This document shows, piece after piece, positions 17,210 through 26,227 of a stretch of DNA of 64,000 nucleotides. Every line of letters begins with the position of its first letter. The stretch's first letter is position 1. Source of the DNA: Proteiniphilum sp. UBA5384 (GTDB taxonomy: Bacteria; Bacteroidota; Bacteroidia; Bacteroidales; Dysgonomonadaceae); the NCBI RefSeq assembly GCF_002410825.1, contig NZ_DHOS01000062.1:66013-130012 (forward strand). The letters are read 5' to 3'. Under the pieces are notes generated by a model that was given only the letters and a program-made list of their open reading frames with translations, made no database searches and was not told the DNA's origin. The translations under genes were made by a program, and so were the position numbers.

Positions 17210-18343
17210 ATGAAACGATATAGTATATATATAATGTTACTGGCAATGCTCCTGGTGGTAAGTTGTCAAAGTGACAATGACAGTTTTGACAATAAGCTTT
17301 ATATCAAAAGCAATACGAAAGTGGGGGAAATTCTCTTCACCGGCGGTGATCCGGATCAGGAGAAAGTACTCCAAGCTGAGATGGCGATGCCTGCCGAACA
17401 GGATATCAAGATTACATACGGGGTAGATAATTCACTCGTTGATACCTATAATGAGGCATATTATGAGACTGCTGAATTACTCCCTGCCGGAAATTACGAA
17501 TGGATTGAAACAGAATCGATTATCTATGCCGGCACTGTACTCTCTACCGAATCGCGTATCCTTTTCAAGGAATTCTCACAACTCGACCGGGATAAGGTGT
17601 ATGTGCTTCCGGTCACCATTTCAGACACCAATATCGCCGTACTAAAGAGTGCTCGTACCTATTATTACGTGGTAAGAGGTGCATCTTTGATCAATGTGGT
17701 AGCCGATATCGACGAGAATTACCTGTCGGTAAAGTGGACTAATCCATCCGTGTGTAACAACCTTACACAAGTGACGATGGAAGCGCTGATCCGGGTACGG
17801 AATTTCGACAAGATGATTAGTACGATCATGGGAATTGAAGGCTCTTTCCTGATTCGTATCGGAGATGCCAATTTCCCCTCGAACCAGATACAGATTGCCA
17901 CCAACTTTGGTAATTTCCCCAGTTCCGACGTGAACAAAGGATTGCCGGTAAATGAATGGGTGCATGTGGCATTGACGTTCGACGCCTCATCCAGGACTGC
18001 AATCATCTATGTAAATGGCAAGAAACAATCTGAAGACTTTTTATACATATCCACAGTCAATCTGGGAAACAATAATTTCTTCATAGGACGTTCTTATGAC
18101 GATAACCGCTGGCTTGCAGGCGAGATATCGGAATGCAGGATATGGAATATCATCCGTTCCCAGGAAGAGATTGCCAACAATCCCTACTCTGTAGATCCCG
18201 ATTCGGAAGGTCTGGTAGCTTATTGGAAGTTTGACGAAGGTGCAGGTAGCACCGTCAAAGACCACTCCGGCAATGGAAATAATGCATTGGCAAACAACAC
18301 ATTAAAATGGACGCCGGTAAAATTACCTGCCCCGGGACAATAA
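17210..18343 (+). CDS. DUF1735 and LamG-domain lipoprotein, locus A
   Basis: 377 residues; lipoprotein signal ending at Cys19 (LLVVSC). Residues about 25-155 are a DUF1735 domain, and about 165-365 a concanavalin A-like LamG/Laminin_G_3 domain (WVHVALTFDASSRTAIIYVNG, then LVAYWKFDEGAGSTVKDHSGNGN). The architecture suggests a surface glycan-binding protein of the utilisation locus. It starts 4 bases after the preceding stop, so it is in the susCD operon. Confidence 0.88.
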   Translation: MKRYSIYIMLLAMLLVVSCQSDNDSFDNKLYIKSNTKVGEILFTGGDPDQEKVLQAEMAMPAEQDIKITYGVDNSLVDTYNEAYYETAELLPAGNYEWIETESIIYAGTVLSTESRILFKEFSQLDRDKVYVLPVTISDTNIAVLKSARTYYYVVRGASLINVVADIDENYLSVKWTNPSVCNNLTQVTMEALIRVRNFDKMISTIMGIEGSFLIRIGDANFPSNQIQIATNFGNFPSSDVNKGLPVNEWVHVALTFDASSRTAIIYVNGKKQSEDFLYISTVNLGNNNFFIGRSYDDNRWLAGEISECRIWNIIRSQEEIANNPYSVDPDSEGLVAYWKFDEGAGSTVKDHSGNGNNALANNTLKWTPVKLPAPGQ

Positions 18344-18345
18344 TG

Positions 18346-18393
18346 TCGATTTAATGATTTACTAATTTAACGATTTGAAGATTGAGAATTTGA
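18346..18393 (+). repeat. Degenerate tandem octamer linker
   Basis: Six imperfect 8-base units related to ATGATTTA follow the stop codon of the LamG gene. Related units occur after stops at 19834, 39568 and 52882. Confidence 0.4.
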
Positions 18394-18435
18394 TAGGAAA
18401 TTTGAAATCCAGAATCTTGAAATTAAAAAAACTAT

Positions 18436-19836
18436 ATGAAAAATAATATATTAGCTATTTCGAAATACTTTGCCATACTTCTCCTGTTGGGAGGCTTTTT
18501 CAGCGCCTGCGATGAGAGTATCGACCTGGCAAAGCTTGACGAGACTCCTTATGAATTGTCCGATGAAGTGATCGGATATATCAGGAATAATGGAGGGAAC
18601 CGGAAACAGAGTTTTACCGAGTTCCGGGACAAGGGCGTTGAAGAAATCTATATCGCATTGAACAGTGAAGCACCGGCAGAAGTTACTGTTTCGCTGAAAT
18701 TTGAACCTTCACTGCTGGAGGCTTATAACAGCACCAACGAAACAGAGTATGAATTATTCCCGGCATCGGCAGTAACCGTTCCCGCACAAGTGACTATCGC
18801 AAAAGGAAGTAAATTGTCAGCGAAAGCGGAAGTGGAATTCGAAACAACCGAAATATTGGCACGAGAGGGAACTTACGTGATCCCCGTAAAAGCTGAGCCG
18901 GTATCGGGAAATATAAAGCTCTCCGAAACCGAATCGAATTTCCTGATCTTCGTAAAAGACCTGAGTAAATTACCGACCGCCGAAAAATCCACAGGCATAA
19001 AAATTATCAGTTGTATGGAGGTGAATGACACCAATCCGCTGAATAATCTCTGCTTTACATTGAAGGGAAGTGGAAAACCGCTGATCGACATGGTAATCCT
19101 CTTTTCGGCCAATATCAATTATGATAATTCAACAGAAAAGGTTTTTGTCTTTAACAACCCCAATGTACAGCATCTCCTGGATAACCGCGAAAAATATCTC
19201 AAACCTTTACAAGATAGGGGAATAGAAGTGGTCCTCGGAATTCTTGGAAACCACGACCATTCGGGGATAGCCAACCTTGGCACAGAGGCAGCCCGCCAGT
19301 TTGCACAAGAATTGAAAACGGTGTGTGATGCTTACCAACTCGATGGGGTATTCTTTGATGATGAGTATTCTAAATACCTGAATCCACCACCTCCCGGATT
19401 TGTAACACCATCAAGTGACGCTGCGGCACGGTTGTGTTACGAGACTAAGAAGGTAATGCCCGATAAGATTGTTGCAGTGTATGTCTACAGTCGCACATAC
19501 AGTCTTCCTGCTGTGGAGGGACAAGATTCCGGCACCTTTATCGATTATGGGATTCATGATTACGGCGGCAGCTTCGATCTGGCTACTAACTATCCAGGAT
19601 TGCCCAGATCGGGAATGGCGCTTTACTCTCAGGAATATGCCCAGGGACGTATAACTTCGGAAAACAACTTGCGGAGATTACGGAACGAGGGGTATGGTGC
19701 CCATATGATTTTCGCCATGGATCCGCTTCGGGCAAATTTCGAATGGTCACAAAAACGGTCTATGGAGAGCATTGCAAGGGTATTATTCGATGACGAGTTG
19801 GTCTATGATGGCAAGCCATATAGTAAAGATTGGTAA
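18436..19836 (+). CDS. EndoF1-like GH18 endo-beta-N-acetylglucosaminidase
   Basis: 466 residues; lipoprotein signal ending at Cys25 (FFSAC), so probably surface-exposed. Residues about 30-175 form a DUF1735-like domain, and 183-466 the GH18 barrel. The catalytic block is LDGVFFDDEY with the presumed acid Glu310; Phe at the fourth motif position is, as I remember it, also found in EndoF1. The C-terminal part (IHDYGGSFDLATNYPGL, MIFAMDP, PYSKDW) closely resembles EndoF1, which cuts the chitobiose core of high-mannose and hybrid N-glycans. Release of N-glycans from glycoproteins at the cell surface is the likely role. Confidence 0.9.
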   Translation: MKNNILAISKYFAILLLLGGFFSACDESIDLAKLDETPYELSDEVIGYIRNNGGNRKQSFTEFRDKGVEEIYIALNSEAPAEVTVSLKFEPSLLEAYNSTNETEYELFPASAVTVPAQVTIAKGSKLSAKAEVEFETTEILAREGTYVIPVKAEPVSGNIKLSETESNFLIFVKDLSKLPTAEKSTGIKIISCMEVNDTNPLNNLCFTLKGSGKPLIDMVILFSANINYDNSTEKVFVFNNPNVQHLLDNREKYLKPLQDRGIEVVLGILGNHDHSGIANLGTEAARQFAQELKTVCDAYQLDGVFFDDEYSKYLNPPPPGFVTPSSDAAARLCYETKKVMPDKIVAVYVYSRTYSLPAVEGQDSGTFIDYGIHDYGGSFDLATNYPGLPRSGMALYSQEYAQGRITSENNLRRLRNEGYGAHMIFAMDPLRANFEWSQKRSMESIARVLFDDELVYDGKPYSKDW

Positions 19837-19837
19837 A

Positions 19838-19861
19838 TTGATTTAATGATGTGATGATTCA
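19838..19861 (+). repeat. Tandem octamer linker
   Basis: TTGATTTA, ATGATGTG and ATGATTCA follow the stop codon of the EndoF-like gene in the gap before the next lipoprotein gene. Confidence 0.35.
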
Positions 19862-19883
19862 CAAAAAATAACATTTGAATCGT

Positions 19884-20861
19884 ATGAAAATAAATTATAG
19901 AAAATTACCCGGAATATTGCTATTAGCTCTTCCCGGATTTATGTTCCTTTCCTGTAATGACAAGGAGGATCTCACTCCCATCAAAGACACTAATGATCTG
20001 GTGATCGGGCAGAAACAGGTAGAGCTAGTCGTAGGTGACAAGACAGAACTGGAGATTGCAGAAGGAAATAACGAGTATAAGGCTCTCGTCTTAAATGAAG
20101 AGGTAGCTTCTGTAAAGATTTCCGGCAATAAGCTGCTCATTGACGCGCTTTCATTGGGAAGAACCCCTGTTATTATTTCAGATGGCAGTAGTCAATATTG
20201 TTCCATTGATATTGTTTCTTATCATTACAAAACGGTTTCCGTAGAATCCGACGCAACAATAGACATTTTACTGCCACTGGGAGATAACAAAACGAAGAGT
20301 ATAAAAATACTGGAAGGTAATGGGGGTTATCATGCCAGAAGTAGTGCTCCGGAAATTGTTTCGGCCTCGGTGGAGGGTGAACAACTCCTGATTACCGGAA
20401 AGAAAGAGGGTAAAGCGAGTATTGTTCTGTCAGATGGGCTTGATTTTGCTATTACCACTATAGAAGTAAATGTAACCACCACCTCTACAACCCCTTATGA
20501 CACATCAGAACTCGACGCTATCAAGAAGGATGAAACACTTTGTTACGTTTTCAACAATACTGTTGATAAGAATGAAAATACGTATTATACTCTCCTCAAT
20601 GGTACTGAAAATGAAAAGAATCTCTATGGATGGGATCTTTCCAATTATTGGTATCTGAAAATTTATTTTGCCGGGGACAAAACGGTAGGAAAGAAGCAAA
20701 ATGCTTCTCTTGTATATAATCGCCTTTCAGAGAATGTATCTGCCGATAATATTTATTTCGAGATTATCAAGAACGACGGTGAAAAGATATGGGCAGTATA
20801 CTCTCTTTTGAAGAACGAAAAACTTTATTATGGATATTTTATTCAGGCAATCAATCCGTAG
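19884..20861 (+). CDS. Unknown surface lipoprotein with two Ig-like repeats
   Basis: 325 residues from the ATG at 19884 (a TTG at 19875 is also in frame); lipoprotein signal (FMFLSCND). Two internal repeats of about 70 residues can be aligned: one with LEIAEGNNEYKA and SVKISGNKLLID, the other with IKILEGNGGYHA and SASVEGEQLLIT. They look like small beta-sandwich domains. The C-terminal 120 residues, rich in Tyr and Asn, match nothing I know. Last in the locus A operon, it may be a surface glycan-binding protein. A terminator follows. Confidence 0.65.
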   Translation: MKINYRKLPGILLLALPGFMFLSCNDKEDLTPIKDTNDLVIGQKQVELVVGDKTELEIAEGNNEYKALVLNEEVASVKISGNKLLIDALSLGRTPVIISDGSSQYCSIDIVSYHYKTVSVESDATIDILLPLGDNKTKSIKILEGNGGYHARSSAPEIVSASVEGEQLLITGKKEGKASIVLSDGLDFAITTIEVNVTTTSTTPYDTSELDAIKKDETLCYVFNNTVDKNENTYYTLLNGTENEKNLYGWDLSNYWYLKIYFAGDKTVGKKQNASLVYNRLSENVSADNIYFEIIKNDGEKIWAVYSLLKNEKLYYGYFIQAINP

Positions 20862-20947
20862 GTATTATTTGATCACCGAAATGAATGTTTGTCTAAGTCG
20901 GTAAATATTGAAAGACAATCATCTATGTAAAAAGTTTAATTAAAAAT

Positions 20948-20985
20948 AAAGTAGGAGGAAAATAAAGTAGTTCCTCCTACTTTTT
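20948..20985 (+). terminator. Rho-independent terminator at end of locus A
   Basis: Perfect 13-bp arms AAAGTAGGAGGAA (20948-20960) and TTCCTCCTACTTT (20971-20983) with a 10-base loop and a T5 run. It isolates locus A from locus B. Confidence 0.88.
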
Positions 20986-21042
20986 ATCGACCTAATGATG
21001 ATACAAAAGTCAAAACAAATGAATATTTTGACTGAATAATAT

Positions 21043-21050
21043 TATCTTTG
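21043..21050 (+). promoter_or_regulatory. -7 element for the ECF sigma gene of locus B
   Basis: TATCTTTG matches TAnnTTTG, 86 bases before the sigma gene start. A TTTG at 21027-21030 is only 12 bases upstream of it, shorter than the usual spacing. Confidence 0.4.
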
Positions 21051-21136
21051 TCTGATTTGGCATTTTAAAGATGAAAGCCTCATGAAACACTATAAGGCTG
21101 TGACCGGGTAATTGAAATGAATAAACATTTTACTAA

Positions 21137-21673
21137 ATGGATACAGAATTATACAAGAAAGAATTTGAAGAAATCTTTATTCAGCATTTTCCGAAAGTCA
21201 GAACGTTTGCGGCCATTCTTCTTAAATCGGAACAGGAAGCTGAAGATATAGCACAGGATATTTTTGTGAAATTATGGGAACAACCTGATTTATGGGAAAA
21301 AAATCTTGTGAGAAACTACCTGTATACCATGGTAAAAAATCATATTTTCAATCGTATTAAACGGAAAAATATTGAATCCAAATATCTATATTCTCAAATA
21401 AACTCGCATTCATTGACTGAAATGGAGGAATTCAAAGATCCCTTGAATGAAATATATCATGAAGAATTACAACTATTATTGAAATTAGCATTGGAGCAGA
21501 TGCCCGATAAGCGAAGACAAGTATTCGAGATGAGTCGGTTCATGCATTTAAGCAACCATACTATCGCTGAAAAAATGGATTTATCGATAAGAACAGTGGA
21601 ACAACATATCTATTTAGCCTTAAAAGATCTCAAGAAAATTATTCTTATTGCACTTTTTTTCATAAAATTTTAA
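21137..21673 (+). CDS. ECF RNA polymerase sigma factor, PUL locus B
   Basis: 178 residues, a clear paralogue of the sigma factor at 9336. Region 2 (FPKVRTFAAILLKSEQEAEDIAQDIFVKLW) and the region 4 helix-turn-helix (SNHTIAEKMDLSIRTVEQH) are intact. It is followed by its FecR partner and the susC/susD operon of locus B, which it should activate. The two sigma factors differ enough in region 4 to allow separate promoter recognition, though the two susC leaders are similar. Confidence 0.9.
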   Translation: MDTELYKKEFEEIFIQHFPKVRTFAAILLKSEQEAEDIAQDIFVKLWEQPDLWEKNLVRNYLYTMVKNHIFNRIKRKNIESKYLYSQINSHSLTEMEEFKDPLNEIYHEELQLLLKLALEQMPDKRRQVFEMSRFMHLSNHTIAEKMDLSIRTVEQHIYLALKDLKKIILIALFFIKF

Positions 21674-21760
21674 GTAGTCGCCCCTTCTCGATTGTATATT
21701 ATTATAAACGGCAGAATATGTTGATTGATTGCATAACGCAACTTTTTAGAAGATGTAAGG

Positions 21761-22750
21761 ATGGGGAATTATTTTAACAAGATTATTGATTTATTTGTAA
21801 AAACAGATGTGTCCGCGGATTTTCAGGCCGAGTTCCAGAAATGGCTCACCGCAGAGAAATTCTCCGAAGAAAAAGACAGTGCATTAAAAAGCTTATGGCA
21901 AAAAACGGAGGAAGGCAATTTTGCCGGAATTTCATCTCAAACACAACAATCGTTGGGAGAAGTCCATAAGAAGATCAAACAACGTCAACGCAAGGTCAAT
22001 ATCAGATTCCTCCATTTCTGGCAGGTATCGGCCGCCTGCTTAACGATTGCCCTGCTCTCTACCCTCTATTTTGCAATAAACAAAAAATCAGTGAATGCCG
22101 ATCTCATAGAACAATATACTCCTATCGCCGAAATAACCCACCTGACCTTGCCTGACGGGACACAGGTACAGCTGAACTCTACAGCTACCTTATTCTATCC
22201 CGAACAGTTTACAGGAGAAACCAGGAGTGTCTATTTAATCGGAGAAGCTAATTTTAAAGTGTCGAAAAATAAGAAGCAACCTTTTATCGTAAAATCCAAT
22301 GACTTACAGGTAACAGCCTTAGGAACCGAATTCAATATGCAAGTATACCCCGGAAATCCAATCCTTTCCACTACTCTACTCTCAGGAAGTGTAGAAGTGA
22401 GATTCAACAACATGACTACAACACACATACTAAAACCTAATGAACAGCTGATATATAACAAACAGACAAAAGAAGATGCAATTAATTATCCCGATATCGG
22501 GGATATCACAGCATGGCAAAGAGGCGAATTGGTATTCAAGTCGGTGACCCTGAAAGAGATATTTACAGTACTGGAGCGCAAATATCCATATACCTTTGTC
22601 TATGCATTGAATAGCCTGAAAGATGACAAGTACATGTTCCGCTTCAAGGAGAAGACTTCACTGGAAGAGGTGATGGACATTATTATAGGAGTAGCCGGCA
22701 ATATCAGATATAGCATAGAAGGTGATAAATGCTATATATCCCCTTTATGA
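21761..22750 (+). CDS. FecR-family anti-sigma factor, PUL locus B
   Basis: 329 residues with the same architecture as the FecR at 10027: cytoplasmic N-terminus, one membrane helix (near 86-105), FecR domain (LPDGTQVQLNSTA, then ALGTEFNMQVYPG) and C-terminal DUF4974-like domain (VFKSVTLKEIFTVLERKYP). It probably transmits the glycan signal from the locus B SusC to the ECF factor encoded upstream. Confidence 0.9.
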   Translation: MGNYFNKIIDLFVKTDVSADFQAEFQKWLTAEKFSEEKDSALKSLWQKTEEGNFAGISSQTQQSLGEVHKKIKQRQRKVNIRFLHFWQVSAACLTIALLSTLYFAINKKSVNADLIEQYTPIAEITHLTLPDGTQVQLNSTATLFYPEQFTGETRSVYLIGEANFKVSKNKKQPFIVKSNDLQVTALGTEFNMQVYPGNPILSTTLLSGSVEVRFNNMTTTHILKPNEQLIYNKQTKEDAINYPDIGDITAWQRGELVFKSVTLKEIFTVLERKYPYTFVYALNSLKDDKYMFRFKEKTSLEEVMDIIIGVAGNIRYSIEGDKCYISPL

Positions 22751-22786
22751 TAAATAATCACTTTACAATTAAATTTATTTTATGAT

Positions 22787-22904
22787 ATGGATACATCTTA
22801 ATTAAAAGAGGAACCGGAATAAAGTGGCACCTTTATTCCGGAAAAAGAAGCGTTAGAGTTATACTCTTTAAAATAAAGTCAAATTTCTAATCTAACACTA
22901 CGAA
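22787..22904 (+). promoter_or_regulatory. Conserved susC leader, locus B
   Basis: ATGGATACATC (22787-22797), a perfect 11-bp hairpin CCGGAATAAAG/CTTTATTCCGG (22814-22824, 22831-22841), a small AGAGT/ACTCT hairpin (22855-22859, 22863-22867) and TCTAATCTAACACT. Order and spacing match the locus A leader at 11035-11168. Confidence 0.55.
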
Positions 22905-25900
22905 ATGAATTTTAAAGTTATGAATTTTTTTCACATGAAAAAGGAAAAACACCTGTTTTTCATCTTTTTTCTCTGTTTTATTGCTTCGCAGACATTGCTG
23001 TTTGCCCAAAACGGCACTTTAATAACCATAAAGCAAAACAATATCTCAGTTATTGAAGCACTACAGGCAGTCGAAACTCAGTCCAGGATGTCTGTAGCTT
23101 ACAATGAATCGCAATTAAAGAACCGGAAGGCTCTGAATCTAAACATCGACAATCAGCAATTAGAAGAAGCCCTGAACCAAATATTGAAAGAAACGGGATT
23201 CACCTATCAGTTAAAAGACAATCTTATTGCGATTGTCCCCGCCCGACAAAACATTCAAAGATGGATCAGCGGTACAATTGTCGATGAAAACGAAGACCCT
23301 GTTATCGGAGCAAACATCGTAGAAAAAGGTACAACCAATGGGACCATCACCGATATCAATGGGAAATTCTCATTGGAGGTACCCGAAAATGCAACGTTAC
23401 AAATCTCTTATATCGGCTATCTGGGACAAAATATCAGCGTAAGAGGGAAAACAAATTTCAATATTATCCTGAAAGAAGATACCCAAACATTAGATGAGAT
23501 TGTTGTGACGGCCCTGGGTTTAAAACGTTCGGAAAAAGCTCTTAGCTACAACCTGCAACAGGTGACAAATGAAGATCTGACTACCGTCAAAAATGCGAAC
23601 TTCATCAATTCCCTTACAGGAAAAGTAGCCGGTGTACAGATCAATTCGAGCGCTGCAGGACCGGGTTCCGCAGCAAAAGTGGTTATGAGAGGAACAAAAT
23701 CAATCTCACTTAGCAACAACGCTTTATACGTGATCGATGGCGTCCCGATGAATAACTATATGGTAGGCGGAGGTAATGACCCCATGGCATCACAACCCAA
23801 TACCGAAAGCGCGGCAGATATCAATCCTGACGATATCGAAAGCATGTCTGTCCTTACAGGTGCATCTGCAGCTGCCCTTTATGGTTATGAAGGAGCAAAC
23901 GGAGTAGTACTGATTACCACCAAGAAAGGGCGGGCCGGAAAAACAACCTTGTCTTACAGCAATAACACGACATTCTCATCCGCCATGAAGATGCCGGAAT
24001 TTCAAAACAGGTATGGCAATGTGGAAGGGTCTTCCACAAGTTGGGGAAATGCAACAGACTACAGGTTTAAACCCCGCAACTTCTTCAATACGGGCAGTAA
24101 TGTAGCCAATACCCTTTCCCTGTCGACTGGAAATGAGCAGAGCCAAAGCTATTTTTCTGTTTCGGCGAACAATGCTTCCGGTATACTCCCCAATAACGAT
24201 TATGACCGTTATAATTTCACATACCGCAATACAACTTCATTCTTAAATGACCAACTCGTATTGGATGCCAATGTGAATTATATCATTCAGAAAAATAAAA
24301 ATATGGTTTCCCAGGGACAATATTTCAACCCATTGCCATCTCTCTATCTTTTTCCCCGTGGCGAAGATTTCAGGGAAATACAATTATTTGAGCGCTACGA
24401 CATGACAAGAGAAGTAAATACCCAGTTCTGGCCTTATGGCGATCAGGGACTTTCATTACAGAATCCCTATTGGATCATGAAGCGAATGAACAGAGAGATG
24501 GATAGGAAAAGATACATGCTCTCTGCCAGCCTCGCATATAATATAACAGATTGGCTGAACATTACCGGACGTGTAAACATCGACAACTCTTCTTTCCACA
24601 ATACCGAGAAGCGTAAAGCAGGTACCTTGGCAACCTTTGCCGGACCAAAAGGACGCTATCGCTCCGAATTGCGCGACGAAAGACAAACCTATGCGGATGT
24701 GATTGCCGGCATGGACAAGAGAGTCGATGAATTCACCTTCAATATCAATATAGGGGGATCTGTAAAGGACCGTCGCATGGAAAGCCACCTCACCGAAGGC
24801 GACCTGGATAAAATCACCAACTGGTTCACCACAGAAAATATGAGTCGTGCGGTGGGAGTATTCAAACTCGATGATGATGGAATGAAACGACAAACTCAAT
24901 CAATTTTCGCCAATGCTGAGATCGGATACAACGATTATCTCTATCTTACACTCACAGGACGTAACGACTGGGATTCGGCTTTGGCATGGTCGTTATCGCC
25001 GGAGAGATCGTTCTTCTACCCATCCGTAGGGTTATCAGGACTTGTAAGCGAAATGGCTGAACTCCCCGGATGGTTTACCTATCTGAAGGCACGGGCATCT
25101 TATGCACGGGTAGGTAATTCGTACGATCCTTATCTGACCAGGGAATTTTATATCTATGACGAGCAGACCGACACGTATGCATTATCCAAAATAAGACCCA
25201 ATTATAACCTGAAGCCGGAAAGGACCGACTCCTATGAAGCAGGTCTGAATATGAAGTTCTTTCGCAACACACTCTCTCTGGATGCAACTTTCTACATATC
25301 AGACACCAAGAACCAAACACATCAGATCATTGAAGCCGCTGATTCTTATGACGGGAAACTAATCCAAGCAGGGAATGTCAGAAACTCCGGTGTAGAATTA
25401 GCATTGGGATATTCAAATAAATGGAATGATTTCTCATGGTCTTCCAATTACACTTTCACTTATAATAAAAATAAAATCACCCGCTTGTTGGATGATTCAG
25501 AAGAATATTCCGGAATTACCAGTTTCGACAAGGCTACCCTGGGTAGTACAGGCTCCCCTATCGTACGTATAACAAAAGGAGGCACCATGGGTGATATCTA
25601 TATGACTTCCGATTTCAAACGGGACAATAATGGCTATATTTATCTGGATCACGCCACATTACTTCCCTCGATGATCAGTCTCAATCCTGATGAATATGTG
25701 AAATTAGGCTCCCTGCTGCCTAAGTATAATATGGGATGGAGAAATTCATTTTCCTATAAAGGTATTCGACTGAGCGTCTTATTAAGCGGACGCTTTGGAG
25801 GACTGGTCGTATCGAACACGCAGGCAATTCTCGATCGTTATGGAGTATCCAAGCAGAGCGCTGACCTTCGTGAATCAGGAGGCGTAACAATCAACGGACG

Positions 25901-26213
25901 GGAAATTGGTGCCGAGCAGTTTCTCAATGTCATAGGAGAAGGTACGGGAAAGGCCAATTATTATGTATATAAAGCCGATAACCTCCGATTACAGGAAGTT
26001 AGTATTGAATATACCATTCCCAGGAGAAAAATGAATAATATAGCCGATGTAACGGTTGGACTTATCGGAAATAATCTGGCGTTACTCTATTGTAAGGCTC
26101 CTTTCGACCCTGAAGTAGTTGCCTCTGCGACGAGCACTTATTATACCGGCGTAGACTTCTTTATGCAGCCAAGTTTGAGGAACATGGGATTTAGTCTTAA
26201 GTTACAATTTTAA
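22905..26213 (+). CDS. SusC/RagA TonB-dependent receptor with STN domain, locus B
   Basis: 1102 residues as given; ATGs at 22905, 22920 and 22935 all fit, the last giving the most compact signal peptide (MKKEKHLFFIFF). Order as in locus A: signal peptide, STN domain, carboxypeptidase regulatory-like domain (ISGTIVDENEDPVIGANIV), TonB-box region (IVVTALGLKRSEKALSY), plug (ALYVIDGVPM, GANGVVLITTKKG) and barrel ending in Phe. The strong similarity to the locus A receptor points to duplication, with many differences in the barrel loops. Confidence 0.95.
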   Translation: MNFKVMNFFHMKKEKHLFFIFFLCFIASQTLLFAQNGTLITIKQNNISVIEALQAVETQSRMSVAYNESQLKNRKALNLNIDNQQLEEALNQILKETGFTYQLKDNLIAIVPARQNIQRWISGTIVDENEDPVIGANIVEKGTTNGTITDINGKFSLEVPENATLQISYIGYLGQNISVRGKTNFNIILKEDTQTLDEIVVTALGLKRSEKALSYNLQQVTNEDLTTVKNANFINSLTGKVAGVQINSSAAGPGSAAKVVMRGTKSISLSNNALYVIDGVPMNNYMVGGGNDPMASQPNTESAADINPDDIESMSVLTGASAAALYGYEGANGVVLITTKKGRAGKTTLSYSNNTTFSSAMKMPEFQNRYGNVEGSSTSWGNATDYRFKPRNFFNTGSNVANTLSLSTGNEQSQSYFSVSANNASGILPNNDYDRYNFTYRNTTSFLNDQLVLDANVNYIIQKNKNMVSQGQYFNPLPSLYLFPRGEDFREIQLFERYDMTREVNTQFWPYGDQGLSLQNPYWIMKRMNREMDRKRYMLSASLAYNITDWLNITGRVNIDNSSFHNTEKRKAGTLATFAGPKGRYRSELRDERQTYADVIAGMDKRVDEFTFNINIGGSVKDRRMESHLTEGDLDKITNWFTTENMSRAVGVFKLDDDGMKRQTQSIFANAEIGYNDYLYLTLTGRNDWDSALAWSLSPERSFFYPSVGLSGLVSEMAELPGWFTYLKARASYARVGNSYDPYLTREFYIYDEQTDTYALSKIRPNYNLKPERTDSYEAGLNMKFFRNTLSLDATFYISDTKNQTHQIIEAADSYDGKLIQAGNVRNSGVELALGYSNKWNDFSWSSNYTFTYNKNKITRLLDDSEEYSGITSFDKATLGSTGSPIVRITKGGTMGDIYMTSDFKRDNNGYIYLDHATLLPSMISLNPDEYVKLGSLLPKYNMGWRNSFSYKGIRLSVLLSGRFGGLVVSNTQAILDRYGVSKQSADLRESGGVTINGREIGAEQFLNVIGEGTGKANYYVYKADNLRLQEVSIEYTIPRRKMNNIADVTVGLIGNNLALLYCKAPFDPEVVASATSTYYTGVDFFMQPSLRNMGFSLKLQF

Positions 26214-26227
26214 AAAGAGTTGAATCT

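Noticed and set aside
18736..19836. EndoF-like gene inactive because the fourth motif position is Phe
   Set aside because: The same Phe in DGVFFDDE occurs, as far as I recall, in active EndoF1; the catalytic Glu is present.
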